Shown: piece by piece, positions 9,762 to 18,283 of the stretch
Position numbering within the stretch: the stretch's first letter is position 1
Layout: each line of letters begins with the position of its first letter
NCBI GenBank assembly: GCA_947631925.1
Contig: CANRNE010000009.1
Location: 1-64,000 of the forward strand
DNA length: 64,000 nucleotides
Source: an uncultured Clostridia bacterium
GTDB taxonomy: Bacteria > Bacillota > Clostridia > Christensenellales > Borkfalkiaceae
Reading direction: 5' to 3'
Position numbers and translations under genes: made by a program
Notes under the pieces: model-generated
Database searches by the model: none
What the model saw: the letters and a program-made list of their open reading frames with translations, nothing else
Told to the model about the DNA's origin: nothing

Positions 9762-10094
9762 GTGACGGCAAAAGAGCGGCGAAAAGCGATCCTCAGAGCG
9801 CTGGATCTACGTAGGCATGACACGCGGGAAAATCTCGCCTTCGAATTCGGCGTTTCCAAGCGCACGATCGACAATGACATCATGCTTCTTTCGTCGGAAT
9901 ATCCCATCTATACGCTCCAAGGACGAGGAGGCGGGATCTATGTAGCGAAGTGGTATTCATACGGGATCAAATATTTAACGGAGGCAGAGGCGGCGCTTTT
10001 AGAGCGGCTTGCGATAGAGCTTTCGCCCCAAGACGCCTCGCTCATCCTCTCCGTTTTGGAGAGATTCACGGTCTATGAAAGGAGAAAACCATGA
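9762..10094 (+). CDS. Small HTH (DeoR-like/HTH_11) DNA-binding protein
   Basis: I take GTG 9762 as start because AAGGAGGGG sits 5 bases before it; the ORF-track ATG at 9702 has no ribosome site. The 110-residue product opens with 'TAKERRKAILRALDLRRHDTRENLAFEFGVSKRTIDNDI', a winged helix-turn-helix of the HTH_11/DeoR type, followed by a short helical tail without a ligand domain. It overlaps the next small gene by four bases (ATGA). It is the first gene of the plus-strand island and may control it; that role is inferred from position. Confidence 0.65.
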   Translation: MTAKERRKAILRALDLRRHDTRENLAFEFGVSKRTIDNDIMLLSSEYPIYTLQGRGGGIYVAKWYSYGIKYLTEAEAALLERLAIELSPQDASLILSVLERFTVYERRKP

Positions 10095-10393
10095 TCGAAT
10101 TAAAACAAATACGGCAAGACTTAAGGGACATCCGGTACTACTACACGAAGAAGGAGCTGTTCGATGAGATGTCGGGCGTGGTGATGCCGAGTACCCTTCT
10201 TGAAAAGCTGGCACGGTACAACAAGGCGATGGAGGCGGCGCCCGCACGGCTCTTCGACCTCTACGTCTCGCTCTATGTGAAGGGCAAGACGCAGGCGGCG
10301 CTCGCCGAGGAACGGAACTATTCCTGCGACTACATCAAACAGCTCAATTTGGAGCTGTGCGAGTATCTGAGACGGACCCTCTCGCGCACATGA
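10091..10393 (+). CDS. Sigma-like / ArpU-type small HTH protein
   Basis: A 100-residue helical protein coupled to the previous HTH gene by an ATGA overlap. The C-terminal 45 residues ('GKTQAALAEERNYSCDYIKQ') look like a sigma-70 region-4 style helix-turn-helix, as in phage late regulators of the ArpU/DUF1492 type. The family is not certain. It is followed directly by a terminator, so the two regulators form their own short operon. Confidence 0.5.
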   Translation: MIELKQIRQDLRDIRYYYTKKELFDEMSGVVMPSTLLEKLARYNKAMEAAPARLFDLYVSLYVKGKTQAALAEERNYSCDYIKQLNLELCEYLRRTLSRT

Positions 10394-10400
10394 GAAGGAA

Positions 10401-10422
10401 GGCCCCCGACGGGGTCTTTTTT
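10401..10422 (+). terminator. Terminator after the two small regulators
   Basis: GGCCCC-CGAC-GGGGTC makes a 6-bp stem with a tetraloop, followed by TTTTTTC. Confidence 0.7.
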
Positions 10423-10498
10423 CTTGCCGTTTTTCTGCATTTTAAGCGCCTGAAAGACGATCAACTGCACGGTTTGTCCCCGTTTCCCCTCCTCGCAT

Positions 10499-10526
10499 TT
10501 GCTCTTACGGTGTGGTACGATATAGA
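10499..10526 (+). promoter_or_regulatory. Promoter candidate for the structural operon of the island
   Basis: TTGCTC, 16-base spacer, TATAGA. It lies between the regulator terminator and the first structural gene at 10653, leaving a leader of about 120 bases. The match is moderate. Confidence 0.4.
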
Positions 10527-10652
10527 GCGTAAAGCGGGCGCGGAAATGAGCCGGGCACCGGAGCGGAAAGGCGCCATCCGCCGAGAGCCCACGGGGACGG
10601 AGTGTCCCATTGCACCGCTGACAACTTCATAATCATTTTCGGAGGTAACAAC

Positions 10653-11018
10653 ATGGCAAGCAAGAACGCCGCATCGGGTGCGGGCTCCAATGCCCCGGCG
10701 GCAGAAGCGACACAGCAAGAACAAACAGGCAAGAACAAGTACCGTGACGGGCGCTGGAGCGTCCCCTCGAAACGTGCCAAAGGCTACGCGGCAGAACGTG
10801 CAGACGGGCGGCACCGGGTAGGGCCCAAGCTCGGCAAGCAGCTCACGGACTACGAAGCGGGGATCCGCTCGGGCTATTTGCAGTGCCAGAACGATCATGC
10901 CGGACATTGGAAGTACAGACAGGCACTCGAACTCGGCTACGGCAAGAAAGAAGCGGGAGAGATGTCCAAAAAACCGTGGGACAAGAACACTCCCCCCAAG
11001 AAAAAGAAAGGCGCATAA
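10653..11018 (+). CDS. Small basic hypothetical protein of the prophage-like island
   Basis: Start ATG 10653 follows a good GGAGGT; the ORF-track start at 10602 is too far upstream. The 121-residue product has an Ala/Ser/Gln-rich disordered N-terminus, a basic middle ('YRDGRWSVPSKRAKGYAAER') and a very basic tail (PPKKKKGA). No membrane segment or known domain is visible. High positive charge would fit DNA binding, but this is only inference. It is the first gene of the run leading to the P-loop ATPase and Rep. Confidence 0.55.
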   Translation: MASKNAASGAGSNAPAAEATQQEQTGKNKYRDGRWSVPSKRAKGYAAERADGRHRVGPKLGKQLTDYEAGIRSGYLQCQNDHAGHWKYRQALELGYGKKEAGEMSKKPWDKNTPPKKKKGA

Positions 11019-11033
11019 GGAGGGCGCGAACAA

Positions 11034-11414
11034 ATGGCAAAAGCAAACGAAAACAGCCGCAACAATAACGGGACCGGCGGCACCATCTACGTCGAACGGG
11101 AGACTTTCGAGAAGGACGGAAAGAGCTATTTCTCGTACTTCATCAAGGGCATGGTACGGGGCAAAGAGGTCCGCGTACAGGTCATGCCGCACGACATCGG
11201 CGGGTATGCCGTTCTCGACATCGTGTTCGGCGGCGCGGATAAGGCAGAGCTTTTCCTCACCCCTTACGAGATCAGGGATGAAAAGACGAAGCGCACGGTC
11301 AAGGGAAATACTTACGGCGTGCGCTCCTACGACGAGGACGGGCAGGTGTACGAATGCCCCATCAAGCCCTTCCGCAGTTCGGATAAGACCCTGCTCCAGA
11401 TGCTGCTCCGTTAA
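11034..11414 (+). CDS. Hypothetical beta-rich soluble protein
   Basis: A 126-residue protein with AAGGAGGGCG ahead of its ATG. After a polar N-terminus ('ENSRNNNGTGG') it reads as alternating beta strands ('GKSYFSYFIKGMVRGKEVRVQV'), without membrane segments. Its size and strand-rich build would suit a single-stranded-DNA-binding protein, which filamentous phages encode, but no diagnostic motif is present. It is followed at once by a strong terminator. Confidence 0.55.
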   Translation: MAKANENSRNNNGTGGTIYVERETFEKDGKSYFSYFIKGMVRGKEVRVQVMPHDIGGYAVLDIVFGGADKAELFLTPYEIRDEKTKRTVKGNTYGVRSYDEDGQVYECPIKPFRSSDKTLLQMLLR

Positions 11415-11440
11415 AGTAGCGGGCAAAAAAGCGTAGCTTT

Positions 11441-11482
11441 CTGCGGCTTATATCGGTAAAAGCCGATATGGGCCGCAGTTTT
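11441..11482 (+). terminator. Strong rho-independent terminator
   Basis: CTGCGGC-t-TATATCGG pairs with CCGATATgGGCCGCAG around a TAAAAG loop and ends in TTTTC. It separates the two soluble genes from the membrane-protein run. Partial read-through could set different levels of the two groups. Confidence 0.8.
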
Positions 11483-11546
11483 CAAAATAGGGTTCCCGCA
11501 AAAAGACGAAGTATTTTTGAGGGAAGTAATATTTCGGAGGTAAATT

Positions 11547-12209
11547 ATGGATAACGAAGAACTCTACTATCATCAAAAGAGCGATAAGGTGAAATGGATC
11601 GTCACGGCGGTCGCGCTCGTCCTCATCCTTGCGCTCATTGCCGGGCTGTGCGTCGCGTTCATCCCCGATTGGAACGGCGGCGCGAAAGAGACGACCTTCA
11701 ACGTCAACCTGTCCGGTTATAAGACTCTCACGGCAGACGACGTGAAGGACTGCAAGACGCTCACCCACACGACCGACGACGGCGACGAGGAACTTTTCAA
11801 GCTCCTGCTCGTGTCCTATGACGAACAGACCAAGGAATGTGTGTTTCTCATGGGCGTTTTGCCCGAGGATGCGGACGAATCGGAGAAGATCGAGGACGAC
11901 GAAGCGGGATTTCTGTGCTTTGTGCGCGCCTTTGACTTCGAAGCGGAAGAGGTGAAACTGCTCTCCGATTACCAGTCGTTCAAGCGGCTGTCGCTCGAGA
12001 AGGAATACGTCGTTTCCGTCAACTTCATGGGCAGTACACAGGGCAGGTGGGCCAATGTCTCCACGCTGTTCTTCGGCTTGGTGGAGAGCGGCTCCGACGC
12101 CGCTCTGGTCGATGCGCCTGCGGCAAAACTCAAATTCAAGGCGGAAGGCACTTTCAAGCCCTCGGATAAGGTCATGAACATCCTCACGGGCAAGGGAGGA
12201 AAGGCATGA
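11547..12209 (+). CDS. Single-pass membrane protein of the island
   Basis: A 220-residue protein with GGAGGT 6 bases before ATG. Residues ~20-43 (WIVTAVALVLILALIAGLCV) form one transmembrane helix after a short charged N-terminus, giving an N-in, C-out topology; the remaining ~175 residues are a soluble exported domain rich in Asp/Glu. No known family recognised. Its stop overlaps the next ATG (ATGA). The same layout of short N-tail, one helix and an outside domain recurs in the next two genes. Confidence 0.6.
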   Translation: MDNEELYYHQKSDKVKWIVTAVALVLILALIAGLCVAFIPDWNGGAKETTFNVNLSGYKTLTADDVKDCKTLTHTTDDGDEELFKLLLVSYDEQTKECVFLMGVLPEDADESEKIEDDEAGFLCFVRAFDFEAEEVKLLSDYQSFKRLSLEKEYVVSVNFMGSTQGRWANVSTLFFGLVESGSDAALVDAPAAKLKFKAEGTFKPSDKVMNILTGKGGKA

Positions 12210-13318
12210 AGCGCGGGATCAAGTGGCTCGGCTGGGCTTGCGTCGCGCTCGCATTCGCCGTGTTCCTCTTCATCTTTACGGGTATGGTATTCGGCTGGTT
12301 CATCAACGACGAGCCATCCATGCCCGAGGACGAGCCGTCGAAACAAGCAGGAGTCGTGGATGGCGACGGTAATTTCATGGAAGAAGGAAAAGTTTATCCG
12401 ATGCCTACGGCTATGGCGTTTACTGCGGAACGGCTCGCAGCGGCACTCGCTTCGGGAAGCTCCGTCGATGTGAAGGTGTCGGTCACGGTCTATCCCGTTG
12501 AAGCGGCTGACAAGACGGTGGATTTCTCCGTTGGTTGGGGCGTCGCTCCCACAAACGGAAAGAACACTGTGACGGACTATGTGACGGTCACACCCGATTC
12601 GGACGGCAGCACAAACGCTACGGTTTCCTGTAAGAAGGCGTTCGGCAACGACCAAATCATCATCACCGCAACCTCGCGGGATGGCGGCTGCACGGCGACC
12701 TGTACGGTCACGTTCGTCGGGAAAGCAAGCGGTATGTCTATCACCCACTCCTCCCTCACCGCAAAGAGCAATTCGGGGCGCGGCTCGTACTTTGAGCTTG
12801 GAACGGGCAAGTCGTATAACTTCGACGTCAACCTCACCAACGTGTTCAATTCGGTTGGCTCGAAAAATCTGTCTGTGAAACTTGGCGGTTCGGGGTCGCT
12901 GTATTTTGGGAAATGTTGGAGTGACGATTCGGGCGCCGTTTATTCAGAGATGGCAAAAAAAGAAATGTCCGAGTTGGTAAACACCTTCATCACTTCGGCA
13001 ACCATTTCGGGAACAACGCTCAACATTTCGACGAATAGAACGTACATCGAAAACTACTACTCCCGTTCAAGTTCCGATGATTTCACCACCTATTACTACG
13101 ATCAATATGTGCGATACGATGAGTACGGAACGAGCCGAGGACAAATGACATCTGACGATTATACCGGCAAGTCTACTTATAATAAGACAAACATTGACAG
13201 TTGCTATTTCACGGTGACGGTAACGGACAGTGTGAGCGGGCTTTCGCAGACGATCAAGCTGTGGGTGGTAAGCTCGGTTAGCAGTTTGAGCTTTTCGCAG
13301 AAAACGCTAACGTTCTGA
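12206..13318 (+). CDS. Membrane-anchored protein with Ig-like domain
   Basis: A 370-residue protein. Residues ~8-31 are a transmembrane helix (CVALAFAVFLFIFTGMVFGW), then an acidic linker and an exported part. This contains a BIG2-style immunoglobulin module ('DYVTVTPDSDGSTNATVSC', 'DQIIITATSRDGGCTATCTV') and a Ser/Thr/Tyr-rich C-terminal domain. Ig-like modules are common in phage and cell-surface proteins that touch a host surface. It is coupled to the preceding gene by ATGA. In a filamentous-phage reading it could be a minor virion or adsorption component; not proven. Confidence 0.6.
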   Translation: MKRGIKWLGWACVALAFAVFLFIFTGMVFGWFINDEPSMPEDEPSKQAGVVDGDGNFMEEGKVYPMPTAMAFTAERLAAALASGSSVDVKVSVTVYPVEAADKTVDFSVGWGVAPTNGKNTVTDYVTVTPDSDGSTNATVSCKKAFGNDQIIITATSRDGGCTATCTVTFVGKASGMSITHSSLTAKSNSGRGSYFELGTGKSYNFDVNLTNVFNSVGSKNLSVKLGGSGSLYFGKCWSDDSGAVYSEMAKKEMSELVNTFITSATISGTTLNISTNRTYIENYYSRSSSDDFTTYYYDQYVRYDEYGTSRGQMTSDDYTGKSTYNKTNIDSCYFTVTVTDSVSGLSQTIKLWVVSSVSSLSFSQKTLTF

Positions 13319-13331
13319 CAATATGCAATCG

Positions 13332-13363
13332 GGGGCAAACGGGTTTTGTCTGTTTGCCCCTTT
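13332..13363 (+). terminator. Intercistronic hairpin, possible attenuator
   Basis: GGGGCAAAC and GTTTGCCCC form a perfect 9-bp stem with an 11-base loop, followed by just TTT. It sits between two island genes and would give partial termination or mRNA protection. Confidence 0.5.
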
Positions 13364-13378
13364 GCGGGAGGAAAAAAC

Positions 13379-13987
13379 ATGAAACAGGAAACAAGCAAGA
13401 AAATAAGCAAGAAAATAAGCAAGATCCTTGCCATTGTCCTTGCCATACTGCTGCTTGCCGGCGCAATCGGACTCATCTTCGCGCTCACGAACGGATTCAC
13501 CGAAGATTTTAAGGAGTTCTATCTGACATTCGGAGATGAGAAGATCATGGCGCAGGAAGTTAGGCGCGATTTGAAAAACGGCGAAACCTACACCTTCGGC
13601 GTAAAATACGTTCTCGACACGGGGATCACCGAGCCGAAAGATTACTCGGTCAAGATCGTATCAAACGCCGAAAAGACCTTTTCGTACACCGTGGACGGAC
13701 AGACGTATGCCTTTAAGGGCGGCGAGGACTATTCCTCGGCATTTTCCTTGAAAAAGGACGAAGGAGCTTTCACATTCACGATCCCCAAAGAAGGGCTTAC
13801 GGAAGCGATCTCACAGCACCACTCCGGCAAAGCCGTGGAAGTGAAAAATCCCGATTCGCTCAAAGACGGCTATTTCTTCTCCGTTCTCGTGACAAGCTAC
13901 AACGAAAAGGCAACCTGCACCGTAAAAATCAAACTTCTGGCAAGCGTGACGGGCGTTGAGTTCGACCAGAAGGAGCTGCTGTTTTGA
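13379..13987 (+). CDS. Single-pass membrane protein of the island
   Basis: Start ATG 13379 follows GGGAGGAAAAAA; the ORF-track start at 13346 lies within the upstream hairpin. The 202-residue product has a lysine-rich N-tail ('KISKKISK'), one transmembrane helix (ILAIVLAILLLAGAIGLIFAL) and a ~165-residue exported domain. The family is unknown. The tail 'GVEFDQKELLF' resembles 'SLSFSQKTLTF' at the end of the upstream 370-residue protein, so the two may share a C-terminal module. The stop overlaps the next start as TTGA. Confidence 0.6.
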   Translation: MKQETSKKISKKISKILAIVLAILLLAGAIGLIFALTNGFTEDFKEFYLTFGDEKIMAQEVRRDLKNGETYTFGVKYVLDTGITEPKDYSVKIVSNAEKTFSYTVDGQTYAFKGGEDYSSAFSLKKDEGAFTFTIPKEGLTEAISQHHSGKAVEVKNPDSLKDGYFFSVLVTSYNEKATCTVKIKLLASVTGVEFDQKELLF

Positions 13988-15978
13988 CGCGGCTCATGAA
14001 ACGGCTCTCTGCGGCGGTACTTGCGGGCATGGTATGCCTTTCGGCGTTCTTCGTACCCGTCATGACGAAAAACGCCTACGCTGCCGAAAACGCCGTGAAG
14101 TTCGACGAAACGGACGTTATGGAAGATCTGCAAAGCATGGACGGCTTCTCGCTTGCAAAGTACCCCTACTATGAGAGCGTCGAGCCCGAAATGCGCGTCA
14201 TTGATTTCGTTGAATACTGCTACGACTATCGCGCAAATATGCGGGACAACTACGGGCTGTATCTCTATGTTTACAATCCGAACGGGCAGAACATCGTCAC
14301 GGACAGCGAAAAGAACAAGGTGCAAATTGCCGTTGCCTACGATAGCGACCCCATCACGGAAAAGAGCAACGCGCTCACCTATGAGAAGTTCGATTTGCAG
14401 TTCTGCTCTATGAGTGAAGGCGCGGGCATCAACAAGCTGTTCTATAAGTTCAAAGTCATCGACCATGAAAGCGCAGACGGAAAGACGATCGCCGAACGCG
14501 TCAACAGTATGGATCGCCGCTATGACATTTCGGGCATCGAGCTTCTGACCGAGGGCAATTCCAACGCGACGGACTATAAGGTCTCCACATCCTATCATTT
14601 CACAGGTTTTGCAGAAGGCTATGGTGAGGGCGGCGAAGGAACGACGCTTACGAGAAATTCTCTCGAAACAGTCTCTCTCGACCTTCACTCTACGACATAC
14701 CGCTTTCCCTACATAAACCAGTACGGACCGGGGCATCAGAACCAGCTCGACAGCGTTTATTTCGCCGTTCCCAAAGAGTTCAACGAAAACTACGGGGAAT
14801 TGTACCGCGTCAAGTGCTGCTGGGACGAACAAAAGACGACGCCCATCATCGTCACGAAGGACGGAGACGTCTACTCTTGGGTAAATCAAAAGTTAGGGCA
14901 GAAGGATGGCGTCACGGACTTACTCGGGATCTTCGACAATTTTTCCAGCAGTCCCGAAATTCCCGGATTAAGTTTTCTGACATCTCCCCCGAGCTGTATC
15001 GCCGATTGGGGCTGGGGATATCAGCACCGTAATTTTTACGAAGAAGGTCATAGCGATGAAGAAACGAACGGCTGGGTCGGAAGTATCGGCGGAGTACTCG
15101 TCGATGACGACGAGGCGCCGGGCTATGCGTTCAAGTCCGATAAAAGCAACGTCAAAGATACGGACATCACCTCGGCGGAAATGAAGAAATGGATCGCCGC
15201 ACACGGGAACGCAGACTATCTGTTTTCGGACAGCGTGGACGAAGGACGGACAAAAGGCTATCAGGAACACACCTTCACGGCAGACGAGCCATTCGATATG
15301 CTGACGTTCAACCAAACGGCGAGCGGATGGGATAAGTTCTGCCTTGATTGGCAGGCATTTTGGGGAGGCAAGAAATGGGATTTCGGACCCGAGCAGCAAG
15401 CCCCCGTCGAGCCGATCCGCCTTGTAAGCAACGCGGATTTCACGGGGGCAGACGCGGCGGACGCAGAAAACCTCTATGTGCATACCGAAGATTTCGGCGA
15501 GTTCGAGAGCTTCTACAATGCGAATAAGGCTACAAAGAATGTCTTTCTCCTGCGATTTGCCGTTACTGACTATTACTCCAATATGCAGACCGTTCTCACG
15601 GGCGCGACGTGGTATGATCCATCCACTTGGCAGACGGGAACAAAGGACAGAAGCAGCACCTACATGGCGCGGGAAACGGTGTTCCTTGATTTCGATATCA
15701 TAGAGCTTACGTTCCTGCGCGACACGACGGAAACGATCATTCCCGTGGTAGCAAGTCCTATCGACGTCGTGGGCGGTGTTTCTTCGCCCATCGAAGAGGA
15801 CGGCATTGCGTGGGAAAAGATCATCGTCGCCATTCTCGCCGTCATTCTGCTGGTCGTTCTCTTATGGCCGATAATGCCATACATCATCCGGGCGATTCTC
15901 TGGGTCATTCTCCTGCCGATCAAGGGAATCGCGGCACTATGCAAGGCAATATCCAACGCCGTGAAGAAACGACGATGA
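13984..15978 (+). CDS. Large exported protein with signal peptide and C-terminal anchor (pIII-like candidate)
   Basis: A 664-residue protein. TTG 13984 overlaps the previous stop as TTGA and has AAGGAG 8 bases upstream; ATG 13996 would be 20 bases away, so TTG is preferred. Residues ~1-33 are a signal peptide ending NAYA-AE. The long exported region has aromatic and Gly-rich patches ('GFAEGYGEGGEGTT') and few Cys. The C-terminus has two hydrophobic segments (IIVAILAVILLVVLLWPIM and YIIRAILWVILLPI) and a basic tail. Signal peptide, long outside domain and C-terminal anchor are the build of filamentous-phage adsorption proteins; no homology is recognised, so the role is inferred. Confidence 0.6.
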   Translation: MTRLMKRLSAAVLAGMVCLSAFFVPVMTKNAYAAENAVKFDETDVMEDLQSMDGFSLAKYPYYESVEPEMRVIDFVEYCYDYRANMRDNYGLYLYVYNPNGQNIVTDSEKNKVQIAVAYDSDPITEKSNALTYEKFDLQFCSMSEGAGINKLFYKFKVIDHESADGKTIAERVNSMDRRYDISGIELLTEGNSNATDYKVSTSYHFTGFAEGYGEGGEGTTLTRNSLETVSLDLHSTTYRFPYINQYGPGHQNQLDSVYFAVPKEFNENYGELYRVKCCWDEQKTTPIIVTKDGDVYSWVNQKLGQKDGVTDLLGIFDNFSSSPEIPGLSFLTSPPSCIADWGWGYQHRNFYEEGHSDEETNGWVGSIGGVLVDDDEAPGYAFKSDKSNVKDTDITSAEMKKWIAAHGNADYLFSDSVDEGRTKGYQEHTFTADEPFDMLTFNQTASGWDKFCLDWQAFWGGKKWDFGPEQQAPVEPIRLVSNADFTGADAADAENLYVHTEDFGEFESFYNANKATKNVFLLRFAVTDYYSNMQTVLTGATWYDPSTWQTGTKDRSSTYMARETVFLDFDIIELTFLRDTTETIIPVVASPIDVVGGVSSPIEEDGIAWEKIIVAILAVILLVVLLWPIMPYIIRAILWVILLPIKGIAALCKAISNAVKKRR

Positions 15979-16034
15979 AAGAGGAAAGAAAAGGCACAAC
16001 AAAGTCAGGCGGAAAAGCCTGCATAAGCAAACGG

Positions 16035-16072
16035 GTGTCGGGGGCGGGAAAGTCCCCGGCACTTTATTTTTT
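16035..16072 (+). terminator. Hairpin between the pIII-like gene and the micro-ORF
   Basis: GTGTCGGGG pairs with CCCCGGCAC (one G-U) and is followed by TTTATTTTTT. It would end or reduce transcription before the ATPase and Rep genes. The downstream ribosome site GGAGGC lies directly after it. Confidence 0.65.
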
Positions 16073-16083
16073 CGGAGGCAAAT

Positions 16084-16182
16084 ATGAAAATTCTAAAAAG
16101 GGTTCTCGCGGTGGCGATTCTCGTCCTCGCGGCACTCATCATCAGCTATCTCATTTACACGGGAGGACAGCTTCATGCGTAA
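16084..16182 (+). CDS. 32-residue membrane micro-protein
   Basis: Too short for the ORF track. ATG 16084 follows TCGGAGGCAAAT. The product is a Lys/Arg N-tail (MKILKRVL), one transmembrane helix (AVAILVLAALIISYLIY) and a short polar end (TGGQLHA). Its stop overlaps the ATPase start at 16175 by eight bases, a tight coupling that argues for a real gene. Size and build match small virion proteins of filamentous phages (pVII/pIX class); it is shorter than a usual major coat protein and lacks a cleavable leader. Role inferred. Confidence 0.6.
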   Translation: MKILKRVLAVAILVLAALIISYLIYTGGQLHA

Positions 16183-18283
16183 AGTACATATCGCGCTCTG
16201 CGTCCTCATTTCGGCGGCGTTCGTCGCCCTCGGCGCGTTCGTGTTCTCGGCGTCCTATGTGCGGTTTTGGGAGGCAATCACGGACATGGGTATATCGGTC
16301 GCGGTCTACTTCTGTGAACTCTTCTTCATTCCGTACACGTTTACGGCGACTTTTTTGCAGCCGTCCTCGGTGTTCGGGTGGAGTTCCTTTCTTCCCGAAA
16401 ACTATGACGGATTCAAGCAAGACGCGACGACCTATTTTTCCCTGCTCGTAAGCAAGGAAAACTTCTCTGCTTGGGGGCAGTCCGTGGGCGTATTCCTCGG
16501 GAATGCGGCAAGAGTATTGATCCTCATCCTCCCCGTGCTGCTCATCCTGTTTTTCATCGTGCGCTGGCTCTATATGCGCGGCAACAGGCGGCATAACATC
16601 GACACCGTTCCATTGCGGGGGTTCAAGTGGCTTGCGGCACATACCTATCAGCCCATCAAGGCGTATCTAAAAGATTTCCGCGCCTTTCTTACCGCGCACG
16701 GGTGGATCTGGAAATGCTGGATCGCGCTGTGGGCGTTCCATCTGAACCTTGCAAGCATTGTGGCGGCGTTTCTCGCGTTCTACTTCTATTTCGTCGTCAA
16801 ATTCGATTTCGGCTGTATCTATAAGCAAATCGGAAAGCTCATAGTAGATTGCAATGTCATTCTCCGTCACTTCCCGTGGTGGAGTTTGGCTATCGTCGCC
16901 CTGTGGCTGTTCAACCGTTGGAGAAGGAAAATCGCCCTCAACCGTCTGCGGCACATGGAAGCGCGGAACTGCGGATTTATCAACGAGCTGCCTATCGTGT
17001 CTATCACCTGCGGCTCTATGGGAAAGAAAAAGACGACGGCGATCACGGACATGGCTCTCTCGCAAGCGGTCATGTTTCGTCAAAAGGCTCTCTCTATCTT
17101 GCAAGAGAATGACATGAAATTTCCATACTTTCCGTGGATTTCCTTTGAGGATGAATTAAGGAAGTGTATGGAACACGGAACGGTCTACAACCTCGCAACC
17201 GTCAAGGCGTGGGTCGAGAAAAAGCGTCGGCGTTTTTTACATCATGGGGACGCCGCCCTCCAACTCTATGGCTATGATGTGGGAAGGTACGGGCTTGTGT
17301 ATGACGACGCTTTGAAACATACGACGTTGTTTGAGGTGCTGTCTACCTATGCGCAGGCGTATTTCATCTACGTTATGGAGAGCAGCCTCATCATGGCGAA
17401 TTACTCTATCCGTGACAGTGGGGAAACATTTTCTGCGGGCAACTTCCCGACATGGTATGCCGATTTCTTCCCGAGGCACACGGAAACAGAAGGAAGATTC
17501 GCCCACATCCTCGATTTCGACGTTCTGCGGCTCGGCAAAAAAGTCATGGAAAACAATCCGAAAGCGGGGAGCTTCGAGTTTGGGGTCGTCGTTATCTCCG
17601 AAGTGGGAAAGGAGCGCGGCAATAATTTGGAGCTTCAAGAGAAGAAAAAGAAGGACGAAGAGACCAATCAGAAAAACGACCTTTTCAATGCTTGGCTCAA
17701 AATGTGCCGCCATTCCGCGACGGTAGACAATTTCCCGTTCATCAAGGTGTTCACGGACGAACAGCGACCGGAGAGCTGGGGCGCGGATGCACGCGATCTT
17801 GCCGATATTCTCCATATCGCAGATTGCTCGGACAGGAAATTGACGTATCCGTTCTATACCATCGAGGAAATGCTCTCGGAGTGGGTCTTTAACCGTTTCA
17901 TCAACCTATATTACGATTTCCGTTACCGCCGGGGCGATAACACACTTCTCGTTCATCTTCTGAAAAGCGTGACGGCGTGGATCTGGCGCAGGCATATCCG
18001 TATCTGTAACAATTACGGCTATTCCATGTTGAAAATAGAGAAAGAGCGCGGCACAATGGACGGCAAGGCAGAGAATAAGAAATATTTCCTCATGAACAAG
18101 AAAATCTATGCCCGCCGCTTCTCCACGGACTGCTTCTCGGACTACTTCAACGACATGGCGAGAAAGAGCAAAGTCGGGCTGAACGATTACGAGGAATACG
18201 CCACGGAGCGGGCGGCGGTAGACGAGCTGAAAATGCAGCATAGCTATTTCATTGACGCACTCTACAAGGGGGTGACGCCATAA
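16175..18283 (+). CDS. Membrane P-loop ATPase, Zot/pI-like assembly protein candidate
   Basis: A 702-residue protein with four or five transmembrane helices in residues ~1-245 and a cytoplasmic ATPase behind them. The Walker A region at 280-288 reads GSMGKKKTT, where the usual Gly before the last Lys is replaced by Lys. Residues 470-478 (GVVVISEVG) look like Walker B, and 526-537 (FTDEQRPESWGA) followed by RDL resemble the sensor-like Gln/Arg region of the FtsK-HerA-Zot class. Filamentous phages use such an ATPase (pI/Zot) for virion extrusion; there the membrane helix usually follows the ATPase, so this order is unusual. A VirD4-like conjugation ATPase is the main alternative. Confidence 0.65.
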   Translation: MRKVHIALCVLISAAFVALGAFVFSASYVRFWEAITDMGISVAVYFCELFFIPYTFTATFLQPSSVFGWSSFLPENYDGFKQDATTYFSLLVSKENFSAWGQSVGVFLGNAARVLILILPVLLILFFIVRWLYMRGNRRHNIDTVPLRGFKWLAAHTYQPIKAYLKDFRAFLTAHGWIWKCWIALWAFHLNLASIVAAFLAFYFYFVVKFDFGCIYKQIGKLIVDCNVILRHFPWWSLAIVALWLFNRWRRKIALNRLRHMEARNCGFINELPIVSITCGSMGKKKTTAITDMALSQAVMFRQKALSILQENDMKFPYFPWISFEDELRKCMEHGTVYNLATVKAWVEKKRRRFLHHGDAALQLYGYDVGRYGLVYDDALKHTTLFEVLSTYAQAYFIYVMESSLIMANYSIRDSGETFSAGNFPTWYADFFPRHTETEGRFAHILDFDVLRLGKKVMENNPKAGSFEFGVVVISEVGKERGNNLELQEKKKKDEETNQKNDLFNAWLKMCRHSATVDNFPFIKVFTDEQRPESWGADARDLADILHIADCSDRKLTYPFYTIEEMLSEWVFNRFINLYYDFRYRRGDNTLLVHLLKSVTAWIWRRHIRICNNYGYSMLKIEKERGTMDGKAENKKYFLMNKKIYARRFSTDCFSDYFNDMARKSKVGLNDYEEYATERAAVDELKMQHSYFIDALYKGVTP

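Noticed and set aside
10357-10632. 91-aa ORF overlapping the regulator end
   Set aside because: It spans a terminator and a promoter and has no plausible start.
16175-18283. Conjugative coupling protein (VirD4/TraG) reading
   Set aside because: Kept as the alternative, but the HUH Rep lacks relaxase features, no other conjugation genes are present, and small virion-like membrane genes surround it.
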